Shown piece after piece: positions 44,506 to 52,700 of a stretch of DNA of 64,000 nt (position 1 is its first letter; each line of letters opens with the position of its first letter). The stretch is from NCBI RefSeq assembly GCF_000010505.1, contig NC_010729.1, positions 1,805,501-1,869,500 of the forward strand. Reading direction: 5' to 3'. Source of the DNA: Porphyromonas gingivalis ATCC 33277 (GTDB taxonomy: Bacteria; Bacteroidota; Bacteroidia; Bacteroidales; Porphyromonadaceae). The notes below the pieces were generated by a model. It was not told where the DNA came from and ran no database searches. It was given only the letters and a program-made list of their open reading frames with translations. The position numbers were made by a program, and so were the translations under genes.

Positions 44506-45096
44506 TTATGCTTTTTTCTTCATTTTGTTCACCAAGGCAATCAGGTAGCCCAAAGCGATGAAAGCTCCGGGTGCCAACACGAAAATCAATGCTCCATAGG
44601 ATTCATTGAAAACTGCAAAGTCGAAAAGCTTACCGCTACCCAAAAGCTCACGGACAATACCGAGAACAGTCAAACTGAGGGTAAAGCCCAATCCGATACC
44701 GATACCGTCGAACATGGAGTGTAGCAGACCTTTTTTCGATGCAACGGCTTCTGCACGACCGAGTACGATACAGTTCACCACGATCAACGGGATGAAGATA
44801 CCGAGACTCTTGTCCAAATCCGGCATATAAGCCTTGATAAGCATCTGCAATATCGTCACGAAACCTGCAATGATCACAATAAAAGCCGGGATACGAACCA
44901 TATCGGGGATGAGATTCTTGACCAAGGATACCACCATGTTGGAGCAGATCAATACAAACATGGTGGCCAGTCCCATACTCATACCGTTGATGGCCGACGT
45001 TGTCGTGGCCAACGTAGGACACATACCGAGGAGGAGGACGAATGTCGGGTTCTCCTTGATAATGCCGTTTATAATAACACTCAAATTCTTACTCAT
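44506..45096 (-). CDS. rnfE: Rnf complex subunit E
   Basis: The protein has 196 residues and six membrane helices, homologous to RnfA. The first segment includes ENPTFVLLLGMCPTLATTTS, where the cysteine corresponds to the iron-binding one in RnfA. Its start overlaps the rnfG stop by 4 bp. A short basic tail (NKMKKKA) ends it. Confidence 0.95.
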   Translation of the reverse strand: MSKNLSVIINGIIKENPTFVLLLGMCPTLATTTSAINGMSMGLATMFVLICSNMVVSLVKNLIPDMVRIPAFIVIIAGFVTILQMLIKAYMPDLDKSLGIFIPLIVVNCIVLGRAEAVASKKGLLHSMFDGIGIGLGFTLSLTVLGIVRELLGSGKLFDFAVFNESYGALIFVLAPGAFIALGYLIALVNKMKKKA

Positions 45097-45770
45097 TGCG
45101 CTTCGGTATTATCTGTGTTAGTATTTATCGTAGAATCAGCCTGAGTAGTATCGACAGTTGCCTCAGTCTGTCCGGCACTGCCTTGAGCGGCTTTGAAACC
45201 TCTGTAGGCACGATCCATAGCATCCAAAAAGGCTCGGCTACTGATCGTCGCGGCTGTGATAGCATCCACTTGACCGCCGTCTTTGGAAACAGTCAGAGGA
45301 GTATCACTCATCTGTACACCACGTACATCTTGGATCAGTCCTTCTTTTTTGGCCGGCGTTCGGAACCACTCTTGCATCTTGGCTCCCAGACCGGGCGTTT
45401 CGCTGTGGCTGAGTACGGAGAAGTCGTGGATTTTGCCATCCATATCGAATCCGTACATCACAGTGAACTTACCGCTAAAGCCCTTGTCGGTATAACTTTC
45501 TACTGCGTAACCCACTATTTCCTGACCTTTTTTGGCCGGGAATACGGTGAGCTTGGCTCCATCTACATCAACTTCGAATCTCTCTTCGTACGGATTGTTG
45601 TCGAAGGCATTGACTACCTGCTTGATAGCGGTGACTTTAGCATCCACTTCCGCCTTTGCAATAGGCTCTTTCGTTATTTCGTTCATCATGCCAAGAGCAG
45701 CAGAAACAACGATACAGAAGCCCGTCAAAGAGAGCAACATATTGGGGAGTGAAGATTTTAGCTTTTTCAT
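45093..45770 (-). CDS. rnfG: Rnf complex subunit G, covalent FMN carrier
   Basis: A 225-residue protein anchored by an N-terminal helix (about 10-27) with a periplasmic FMN domain. DAITAATISSRAF is the flavinylation motif; the Thr in AAT would carry FMN attached by ApbE. A C-terminal Thr/Ala/Gln-rich tail (TQADSTINTNTDNTEAQ) is unusual for the family and probably disordered. It overlaps rnfD by 4 bp and rnfE by 4 bp. Confidence 0.93.
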   Translation of the reverse strand: MKKLKSSLPNMLLSLTGFCIVVSAALGMMNEITKEPIAKAEVDAKVTAIKQVVNAFDNNPYEERFEVDVDGAKLTVFPAKKGQEIVGYAVESYTDKGFSGKFTVMYGFDMDGKIHDFSVLSHSETPGLGAKMQEWFRTPAKKEGLIQDVRGVQMSDTPLTVSKDGGQVDAITAATISSRAFLDAMDRAYRGFKAAQGSAGQTEATVDTTQADSTINTNTDNTEAQ

Positions 45771-46750
45771 TTGTTCTTTCCTCCAAAATGTTTAGGTTTC
45801 ATATAAGTGTTGATCAGAGGTGTCATACCGTTCATAATTAGGATGGCGAATGACATTCCCTCCGGATAAGCCCCGAATGTACGGATCACGACGGTCAGCA
45901 AACCGATCAGACAGCCGTAAAGGATCTGTCCGGACTTGGTCATCGGCGAAGTCACATAGTCCGTGGCCATGAAGATGGCTCCGAGCATCATACCGCCGGA
46001 GAACAGGTGGAACCACGGAGTGGCCGGGAAGGATGTGGGGCTGGCCAGGTGCAGAATACCTGCCAGTACGATCACAGATGCGAAGATAGACACGGGGATA
46101 TGCCACGTGATAATCTTCTTGTACAGCATATAGACCAATCCGAGAAGCAATGCGATAGCACTGACTTCACCCAAAGAACCTGCTTCACCGATAAACATGT
46201 GCAGGTCTGTGGGGATATTGGCCAAAGCCGAGGTGTCGCCGCTCATTGCTGCTTTCATCAGGCCGAGAGGCGTAGCACCGGTCTCGGCATCCAGATAGGA
46301 AGTCATCTGTCCTTCGGTAGGCCAGAGAGTCATCTGGGCAGGGAAAGAGATCAGGAGGAATACACGACCGACCAAAGCGGGGTTGAAGATGTTGTTCCCC
46401 AAGCCGCCGAAGGACATCTTGCCCAATGCGATAGCTACTACTGCACCGATGATAATGATCCAAACGGGCAGGTTGCTCGGCAGGTTGAAAGCCAGCAATA
46501 CGCCGGTCAAGATAGCTGAGCCGTCCATGATGGTAGGCTCCTTGCCCAACATATATTTGCTGATCAGGTATTCCACGATGCAACAAGTAAGAACGGATAC
46601 TGCCGTTACGATCACCGCACCGATTCCAAACTGATATACCGACATGGCCAAGGCAGGCAAGAGGGCAATCAGCACGCCATACATATTCTTTTTGATGCTG
46701 TCTCCGCTGTGGATGTGCGGTGAAGGAGAAATGATAATTTTATTTTCCAT
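45767..46750 (-). CDS. rnfD: Rnf complex subunit D, covalent FMN carrier
   Basis: The protein has 327 residues and about nine membrane helices of the NqrB/RnfD family. ETGATPLGLMKAAMSG is the flavinylation site (Thr in GAT). HIHSGDSIKKNMYGVLIAL at the start is typical. It is a candidate for the ion-translocating subunit. It lies 15 bp downstream of rnfC. Confidence 0.94.
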   Translation of the reverse strand: MENKIIISPSPHIHSGDSIKKNMYGVLIALLPALAMSVYQFGIGAVIVTAVSVLTCCIVEYLISKYMLGKEPTIMDGSAILTGVLLAFNLPSNLPVWIIIIGAVVAIALGKMSFGGLGNNIFNPALVGRVFLLISFPAQMTLWPTEGQMTSYLDAETGATPLGLMKAAMSGDTSALANIPTDLHMFIGEAGSLGEVSAIALLLGLVYMLYKKIITWHIPVSIFASVIVLAGILHLASPTSFPATPWFHLFSGGMMLGAIFMATDYVTSPMTKSGQILYGCLIGLLTVVIRTFGAYPEGMSFAILIMNGMTPLINTYMKPKHFGGKNK

Positions 46751-46765
46751 CGCTTATTTCCTTTC

Positions 46766-48097
46766 TTATTGCTTACGTGCTCTTTGGATACCCATCACAG
46801 TCTTCTTGGCTTGGCGGATATAATCCAGCAGAGGACGGTTGGCCGGACAGGTGAAGCTGCACGAACCGCATTCGATACAGTCAACCACGTTGCCTTTTTC
46901 CGCTGTTTCCCAGCTCTTATATAAGGTGTCGCGCATCAGGAAAGCCGGATTGAGTCCCATCGGACACACTCCGACGCACTTGGCGCATCGGATACAGTCG
47001 CGCATAGGCTTGCGGACTGCCTCTTCTCTGTCGAGAATCAATACTCCGGAGCTGCCTTTGGTCACAGGTACATCCGGTGACAGCAGAGCGCGTCCCATCA
47101 TCGGACCTCCGCCGATGATCTTGCCCGTATTCTCCGGCAAGCCACCTGCTGCTTCGATCAGAGCCGCAATAGGAGTACCTATACGAACGAGGAGGTTAGA
47201 CGGACGAGACAGTTTTTTTCCTGTAACCGTCACGATGCGCTCGACCAGAGGCTTGTTCTTCTGTACTGCTTCGTACACGGCGAATACCGTACCCACGTTT
47301 TGTACTACGGCACCTGTGCTGATAGGCAAGGCACCGCTTTTTACCTGCTTGCGGATCACTGCATCGATCAGCTGCTTCTCACCGCCTTGAGGATATTGCA
47401 CCTTCAACGGCATTACCTCTATGCCCGGATATGCAGTGGCCAGTTTGGTGAGGTGAACAATAGCATCTTTCTTATTATTCTCAACTCCGATGACGGCCTT
47501 GTTTACCTGAATGGCTTTCATCAGGATACTCACGCCGATCATGATCTCTTCGCCGTGCTCCAGCATAAGGACATGGTCGCTCGTCAGATAAGGCTCGCAC
47601 TCTACGGCGTTGATGATCAGGATCTCAGCTTTGTTGCCCGGAGGAGGGGACAGCTTCACATGGGTAGGGAAGGTAGCACCGCCAAGACCCACAATACCGG
47701 CTGCAGAAATTTTGGCTACGATTTCTTTTGCATCCAGATTGCATTCTTTGACGATGGCTGGTGAGCGATCGATGCCCTCTTCCCATTCGTCACCTTCTAC
47801 GCTAATGAAAACTGCGGGCTTGGGATAGCCGCTTGAGTCGTATACGTTATCGATCTTCAGCACCTTACCCGACACAGATGAGTGGATATTAGCTGATACG
47901 AATCCTCCGGCCTGAGCAATGATAGTCCCGACCTTAACTTCATCCCCTTTCTTGACCGTGGCAGTTGCCGGTGCACCGATGTGCTGACCAAGAGGGATGA
48001 CTACCTGTGAGGGGATAGGCAACACCTCTACGGGCTTGCCTGCCGACAACTTGTTTTCGGGGGGGTGAATACCACCGATTCGGAAAGTCCTCAACAT
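46766..48097 (-). CDS. rnfC: Rnf complex subunit C
   Basis: A 443-residue cytosolic subunit with an NADH/FMN-binding region (GIVGLGGATFPTHVKLSPP) and two 4Fe-4S motifs at the C-terminus, CIRCAKCVGVCP and CIECGSCSFTCP. It exchanges electrons with NAD(H). The length is close to that of minimal RnfC proteins without the long C-terminal extension of proteobacterial forms. Confidence 0.95.
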   Translation of the reverse strand: MLRTFRIGGIHPPENKLSAGKPVEVLPIPSQVVIPLGQHIGAPATATVKKGDEVKVGTIIAQAGGFVSANIHSSVSGKVLKIDNVYDSSGYPKPAVFISVEGDEWEEGIDRSPAIVKECNLDAKEIVAKISAAGIVGLGGATFPTHVKLSPPPGNKAEILIINAVECEPYLTSDHVLMLEHGEEIMIGVSILMKAIQVNKAVIGVENNKKDAIVHLTKLATAYPGIEVMPLKVQYPQGGEKQLIDAVIRKQVKSGALPISTGAVVQNVGTVFAVYEAVQKNKPLVERIVTVTGKKLSRPSNLLVRIGTPIAALIEAAGGLPENTGKIIGGGPMMGRALLSPDVPVTKGSSGVLILDREEAVRKPMRDCIRCAKCVGVCPMGLNPAFLMRDTLYKSWETAEKGNVVDCIECGSCSFTCPANRPLLDYIRQAKKTVMGIQRARKQ

Positions 48098-48132
48098 AAT
48101 AATTCTATGTGGTCTTTGTTGTTATTTATTCC

Positions 48133-49005
48133 TTAGACAGTCTCTTGTGCCGGTGCGGTAGCTTCTGTGGCGACAGCCGGCTCCACTTTCTTCTTCGGAG
48201 GGAAGTTCAGCTCGTGGATGGCATTCGTGGGACATACTTCCACACACTTGCGACACATGCGACACTTGGTGTGGTCTATGTACGAGAGGTTGTTCTCGAT
48301 GGTGATAGCCTCGAATTGGCATTGCTTCAAGCAGAGCGAGCAGCCGATACAAGCATTGCTACAAGCTTTCTTGGCGACACCGCCTTTGTCCTTGTTCACG
48401 CAGCTAACAAAGATACGGCGACTCTTAGGCCCTTTCTTCCGGAGTTCGATGATCGATTTGGGACAGGCCTTGACACAAGCACCACATGCCGTACAAGCAT
48501 CCTCCACCACTTCCGGCAGCAAGGTTGTCGGGTTGATGCGGATAGCATCGAATCCGCAGGCATCCACACAGTCGCCCAATCCCAGACAGCCGAAGCTACA
48601 GCCCGTGTCTCCGCTATATAGCGAAGCGGCTACTGCACAGCTGGAGGCTCCGTCGTACAGGTTCGTACGCGGACGGGCATCGCAATTGCCATTGCAACGA
48701 ACCACGGCAATCTTCGGATCCTGAGCAGCCGCGGCCATGCCGAGAATGTCGGCTATCTGCCCCATCACCGCTGCTCCCCCTACGGGACAGAGCAGTCCTT
48801 CGAGGCTTTCGGCTTTGACGCAGGCATTGGCAAAACCGGAGCATCCGGGGAAGCCACATCCCCCACAGTTGGCTTGAGGGAGTACCTCTGCAACCAGTCC
48901 GATGCGTGGGTCTTCCTTGACCTCGAACTTCTTTGCGGCCAAAAACAAAACCAGTGCACCGATGGCACCGATTGCGGCCAAAACAATCACAGTAGTAAGT
49001 ATCAT
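48133..49005 (-). CDS. rnfB: Rnf complex subunit B, ferredoxin-type
   Basis: A 290-residue protein with one N-terminal membrane helix (about 3-23), the Fe-S motif CGGCGFPGCSGFANAC with a distant Cys in LLCPVGG, and several ferredoxin-type motifs (CTACGACVKACP, CIGCSLCLKQC, CRMCRKCVEVCP). It is the entry point for ferredoxin electrons. It has a Pro/Ala-rich C-terminal tail. It lies 35 bp upstream of rnfC and 9 bp downstream of the RseC-like gene. Confidence 0.95.
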   Translation of the reverse strand: MILTTVIVLAAIGAIGALVLFLAAKKFEVKEDPRIGLVAEVLPQANCGGCGFPGCSGFANACVKAESLEGLLCPVGGAAVMGQIADILGMAAAAQDPKIAVVRCNGNCDARPRTNLYDGASSCAVAASLYSGDTGCSFGCLGLGDCVDACGFDAIRINPTTLLPEVVEDACTACGACVKACPKSIIELRKKGPKSRRIFVSCVNKDKGGVAKKACSNACIGCSLCLKQCQFEAITIENNLSYIDHTKCRMCRKCVEVCPTNAIHELNFPPKKKVEPAVATEATAPAQETV

Positions 49006-49014
49006 ATTTGTTTG

Positions 49015-49437
49015 TTACTGATTATTTTTTCGAATAGTAAATACCAAACGTCGGCTCAGTTTGCCGTTGAATAACCGGAGAATCAGGTAGTATACTCCCA
49101 AAGCTCCCAAAGAAATAAGCGTACTCATGCCCTCGTCTAACCTCAGAATACTGATGGTGAGGACAAGCATAAGCAGCAACAAAATCAAAGGAACAATGAA
49201 AGAGAGGACGACAGCAAGACGTCCCATGGCACTATGACCTTCCAGCAAAACCCGATCACCTTCGCGGATGTCAGGTGCGGGTCCCATTACGGTGATATAT
49301 CGATCTTTGCAGTCTGTAGAGGAGCAATAGCCGGCGGCATGACAACCGGCGCATGCACTTTTCTGCTGCACACATACCGTTATCTTGTCGGCTTCCACTC
49401 GGCTGACAACTCCGCTATGACTGATAATCTCGCCCAT
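49015..49437 (-). CDS. RseC/MucC-like membrane protein heading the rnf operon
   Basis: A 140-residue protein with an N-terminal Cys-rich domain (CVQQKSACAGCHAAGYC, a CxxxxxCxxC-type pattern) and two membrane helices (about 74-95 and 103-125), as in SoxR-reducing/RseC proteins. Members are often next to rnf genes and may help assemble or reduce SoxR-like targets; the role here is unknown. It is the first gene of the operon, 9 bp before rnfB. Confidence 0.85.
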   Translation of the reverse strand: MGEIISHSGVVSRVEADKITVCVQQKSACAGCHAAGYCSSTDCKDRYITVMGPAPDIREGDRVLLEGHSAMGRLAVVLSFIVPLILLLLMLVLTISILRLDEGMSTLISLGALGVYYLILRLFNGKLSRRLVFTIRKNNQ

Positions 49438-49793
49438 TTTAAATAGTTAGGCAAATGTGGTTGTCTTTTTGTTTGATTGTCTAAGGCGAACAACTCTAAT
49501 GATGCGGCAAAAATACACAAATCTTGCTAACCCGACTAACAAAGTAGCCCAAAAACACATTAATTCTCCCCAAAAATGGGGATTCTGCGCTTCCTTTTCG
49601 AGGAGTGTGAACGGGTCGTTGTCGGAAGTTGTCGGTGGAGAAGAAACGGCACGAAGATCTCAGTCGAAACTTCTAAGAATCAAAGCAGCCGTATGGGGAT
49701 GTAAAAATTTGGCAATGAGTACAAAACAATATGTTCGCCAATGATTGTCTCCATTTCGGATCGTTCCGGAGAATGAATGTATATACGTAATGT
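49438..49793. other. Intergenic region between the rnf operon and the TPR gene
   Basis: No supportable gene: a 95-codon frame on the plus strand has no recognisable content. CCCCAAAAATGGGG (49568-49581) is a small palindrome. This stretch should hold the promoter of the RseC-rnf operon, but no clear TAnnTTTG box was found. Confidence 0.4.
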
Positions 49794-51086
49794 CTACGGC
49801 GTTTCCTCGTCCTCCGAATCGTCGGCTTTCAGTAGGGATAGCCTGCTCCGCGCTTCGGCCAATCGGCGGAAGCCCTCTATGTCGTTTTTCGCCGTACTTG
49901 CTCTTTCCTTGTCGAGGACACGCCGGTACATGTGGATCGCACCGGTGCGGTTGCCTGTCTTTTCAAAGCATTGAGCAAGGAGCAGGCAGGCCTCGCTGTT
50001 GCCGCTATCGTATTCTATGGCATAGCGCAGATGGGATATGGCTGTTTCCGTTCGCCCTTGTTCATTGGCGCATTGAGCGAGCATCGTATGCACATCAGTG
50101 AGTCTGTCCGTTTTCGGTTCGATCAGATCGAGCAACTTCTGCAACCGCTTTTCCGCTTCTTCCCACAGCTTTTGGCGATAGGCACACATGCCCAAGTAGT
50201 ATTTGGTCAGGTAGTTTTGTTGGTAGGCAGATTCGTCGGCTCGTCTGAAGCATTCTTCGGCTACGGCCCACCTACCGGCTTTGTAGTACGCCAAACCGCA
50301 ATAGAAGAGATCCTTGAATGAGGTGGGGAAATGGCCTCGACCGATAATCCGCTCATAGTCATGCAGGGCACTGTCCGCTTCCTGTAGCATCATCATGGAT
50401 TCGGCATGGGCCAGAAGCACGGCCACGTTCAGCGAGTCGGTTTGCAGATAGCGTGCTGTCACCTGTTCCTGCCGGCGCGTTTCTTCTACCTGTCCGTACA
50501 GGGTAGCCAGATCAATCAGGGTAAGGAAATCGGTAGAATCCCGAAGCATCTGCTCTTCCAACAGTGCTATCGCTTGAGAAGGTTGTTGTCGTTTGTTGAG
50601 TGCTTTTGCCCTAAGGCGAATGACGGGAGGGAGCGAATCCTGCTGTAAGATCCTGTCTGTGATGACCAATGCCGTGGAATCCTGTCCGATGTGAACGAGC
50701 AGTTTGGCCAAGTCGTATCCTGTCGGAATATCGGATGTGCGCTCATAGCCTTGATGCAGCATTTCGGCTGCTGTGGCATAATCCTGCATATCCACCTGCA
50801 ACGCTGCCCCCAAACGATAAGCTACCGCATCGTGAGGATCCATCCGTATGATCCTTTGGTAGACGGCAAAGGCTTCGGGATGTCGTCCCAGTTCGCTGAG
50901 AGCTTTGGCTCGGAGGTGTAGAGCTTGCTCGTCTTGCAGGCTGCAACTGTCCGCCCAAGCCAAAGCCTCCGTATAGGCCATATGGTCGATGAGAGTCTGC
51001 ATTCGGCTCAATTCTTCTGTGGTCTGAGCCGTTGAGGATAGGATGGTCTGAGCAATAACAATGAGGTAGAGCAGGGGGCGTTTCAT
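49794..51086 (-). CDS. TPR-repeat exported protein
   Basis: A 430-residue protein with a signal peptide (MKRPLLYLIVIAQTILSSTAQ) followed by about ten tetratricopeptide-like helical pairs, for example ALHLRAKALSELGRHPEAFAVYQ, DAVAYRLGAALQVDMQDYA and SEACLLLAQCFEKTGNRTGAI. TPRs mediate protein-protein contact. The start at 51086 is chosen because it opens with the signal peptide; a frame to 51308 would hide it. No partner is evident nearby. It ends in an acidic tail (LLKADDSEDEETP). Confidence 0.8.
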   Translation of the reverse strand: MKRPLLYLIVIAQTILSSTAQTTEELSRMQTLIDHMAYTEALAWADSCSLQDEQALHLRAKALSELGRHPEAFAVYQRIIRMDPHDAVAYRLGAALQVDMQDYATAAEMLHQGYERTSDIPTGYDLAKLLVHIGQDSTALVITDRILQQDSLPPVIRLRAKALNKRQQPSQAIALLEEQMLRDSTDFLTLIDLATLYGQVEETRRQEQVTARYLQTDSLNVAVLLAHAESMMMLQEADSALHDYERIIGRGHFPTSFKDLFYCGLAYYKAGRWAVAEECFRRADESAYQQNYLTKYYLGMCAYRQKLWEEAEKRLQKLLDLIEPKTDRLTDVHTMLAQCANEQGRTETAISHLRYAIEYDSGNSEACLLLAQCFEKTGNRTGAIHMYRRVLDKERASTAKNDIEGFRRLAEARSRLSLLKADDSEDEETP

Positions 51087-51249
51087 AGGGTTTATGTATT
51101 TGAATACAAAAATATACGATATTTCCGTAGGAGTATGTTTTGAAAAAGTTTCTTTTGTAAGTTGAGTCCAACAACTGTTTCTTTTGTGCCGATGACGTGT
51201 ACTGAAAGAGAGTCGGCACTCGGAAAGGTCCGGTTTGTGACTAATTACA

Positions 51250-51588
51250 ATGTCTGTTCGACGTTGGAATAGAAAGGTTAAGATCTCAGACAGCAAGATC
51301 ATGACCATCCTGATCCTGTTTCATCTCTCAAAACACCAAAATTGGAAAGCTTTTTATCTTCAATACATCGCCTGCTCAGGTCGGCCCAAGTTTCCACATC
51401 TTGTCTCTTATAATCGCTTTGTGGAGCTACAAAACAGTATAGGCTTCAAGCAAATAGCATCTCTCAATAGGTGTTGTTTAGGTCAATGTACAGGTATCTC
51501 ATTGACCGATAAGGCTCCTCTTAGAGATTTATTTGAAAAGATGAATTTCAACGATGTAAAAGAACTCGATTACCCTCTTTTTGATTGA
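51250..51588 (+). pseudogene. IS982-type transposase remnant
   Basis: The 112-codon frame keeps parts of an IS982-family transposase: KISDSKIMTILILFHLS, FPHLVSYNRFVELQNS and CTGISLTDKAPLR, the last near the first catalytic Asp. The N-terminal helix region before the start and the catalytic core after it are missing. The final ~25 codons (LFEKMNFNDVKELDYPLFD) are not typical of the family and may come from adjoining DNA. It has been truncated on both sides. Confidence 0.7.
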
Positions 51589-51739
51589 GTGTTTGATTAG
51601 TTTTTACTACAATCCTATTTTAACGGGACAATAATAGTCTTATATAGATTGTTTTTCGATTTGTATATAATAGAAATATATAAACTTCCGTGGCAGAGTT
51701 CTTTGTCGCAGTTCGGAGATGATGATTTTATGCATAAAG

Positions 51740-52312
51740 ATTTCTTACTGCAGGCTTGCAATAAGAAATTTTGTTTGCGAGATTCTATGCTGCAGGCTTG
51801 CAGTAAGGAATTTTGCATACAAAATTCTTAGCCGCAGGCTTGCGGCGAGTAAGTTTGCCAACAAAATCGCTATTTTTCGCTTGCAACGAGTGATTTTTTA
51901 TGCAAAATCGCCATTTCACGCCTGCAAAAAGCAATTTTGTTTGCAAGATTGTACATTGCAGATAGGATTCTATGAATTTTGTTCGCGAGATTCTATGCTG
52001 CAGGCTTGCAGCAAGTGATTTTGCATACAAAATTCTTAGCCGCAGGCTTGCGGCGAGTAAGTTTGCCAACAAAATCGCTATTTTCCGCTTGCGACGAGTG
52101 ATTTTTTATGCAAAATCGCCATTTCACGCCTGCAAAAAGCAATTTTGTTCGCAAGATTGTACATTGCAGATAGGATTCTATGAATTTTGTTCGCGAGATT
52201 CTATGCTGCAGGCTTGCAGCAAGTGATTTTGCATACAAAATTCTTAGCCGCAGGCTTGCGGTAAGGAATTTCTCTCGCAAGATTGTCATTACACGCTTGC
52301 AGCGAGGAATCT
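51740..52312 (+). repeat. 41-42-bp tandem array of paired hairpins with 208-bp higher-order repeat
   Basis: CTTGC-type cores occur at 51755, 51797, 51839, 51880, 51921, (one degenerate), 52005, 52047, 52088, 52129, (one degenerate), 52213, 52255 and 52296, that is every 41-42 bp over about 14 units. Units repeat as a set of five every 208 bp. Many units can form two stems: CTGCA/TGCAG or CCGCA/TGCGG around GGCT, and an A/T-rich stem such as GAATTTTG-CATA-CAAAATTC. Neither strand has a sustained gene; 42 bp keeps frames open and so produces spurious repetitive peptides. Confidence 0.9.
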
Positions 52313-52555
52313 ACCGCGGAAAATTGCCCGTGGCCGAACGCAGGCCATAGCTGATCTCCATAAAGAACATGCAGCCTGCAAATTGGCTGAAGAGCTTGTG
52401 AAGCCTTTGCTACGCTGTCTGCTTGAAACTCTGCTGAAAGTTCCTCAACCGAAGCATGGGGGGTAACAGGCGGATGACTTGGGCGAAAAGACCTATATTT
52501 ATTTGTAAAGCTCCAGGTAAGCTTATTTACCCAAAGCAACTCCGATAAAACCGAA
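52313..52555. other. Region between hairpin array and terminator; possible gene remnant
   Basis: A start-less open frame on the plus strand (about 52250-52472) ends ...LHKEHAACKLAEELVKPLL... and then TAA, which looks protein-like but has no ATG. A 131-codon minus-strand frame (52596 to 52201) overlaps it. Neither can be supported as a gene. AGGTAAGCTTATTTACC (52515-52531) is a small hairpin. Confidence 0.35.
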
Positions 52556-52587
52556 GGAGAGGCACCGGAAAGAGCCTCTCCCTTTTT
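52556..52587 (+). terminator. Rho-independent terminator
   Basis: GGAGAGGC pairs with GCCTCTCC (52556-52581) around a 10-base loop and is followed directly by CTTTTT. It would end a rightward transcript crossing the hairpin array, since no rightward gene ends here. Confidence 0.75.
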
Positions 52588-52645
52588 CATAAACAACCTT
52601 AAAAACGTTTAGGACGCTATTGGGCACGACACTCCTTTTTTCGTT

Positions 52646-52653
52646 TATCTTTG
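52646..52653 (+). promoter_or_regulatory. Candidate -7 element of purL
   Basis: TATCTTTG, a match to TAnnTTTG, lies 47 bp before the purL ATG at 52701, with T-rich sequence just upstream. Confidence 0.6.
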
Positions 52654-52700
52654 TCCGTAAGAAAAAAATTCAGTCAAAAGCATTCTAAAGCATATCCATA

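Noticed and set aside
49457-49744. 95-codon frame between the rnf operon and the TPR gene
   Set aside because: No domain, no promoter box and a composition like non-coding DNA.
51972-52226. 84-codon frames through the hairpin array
   Set aside because: A 42-bp unit equals 14 codons, so frames stay open by periodicity; the peptides are repetitive, Cys/Arg-rich and without start signals.
52201-52596. 131-codon minus-strand frame running from 52596 into the hairpin array
   Set aside because: Its start overlaps a terminator for the other strand and its C-terminal half is repeat DNA; it might be annotated elsewhere as hypothetical but nothing supports expression.
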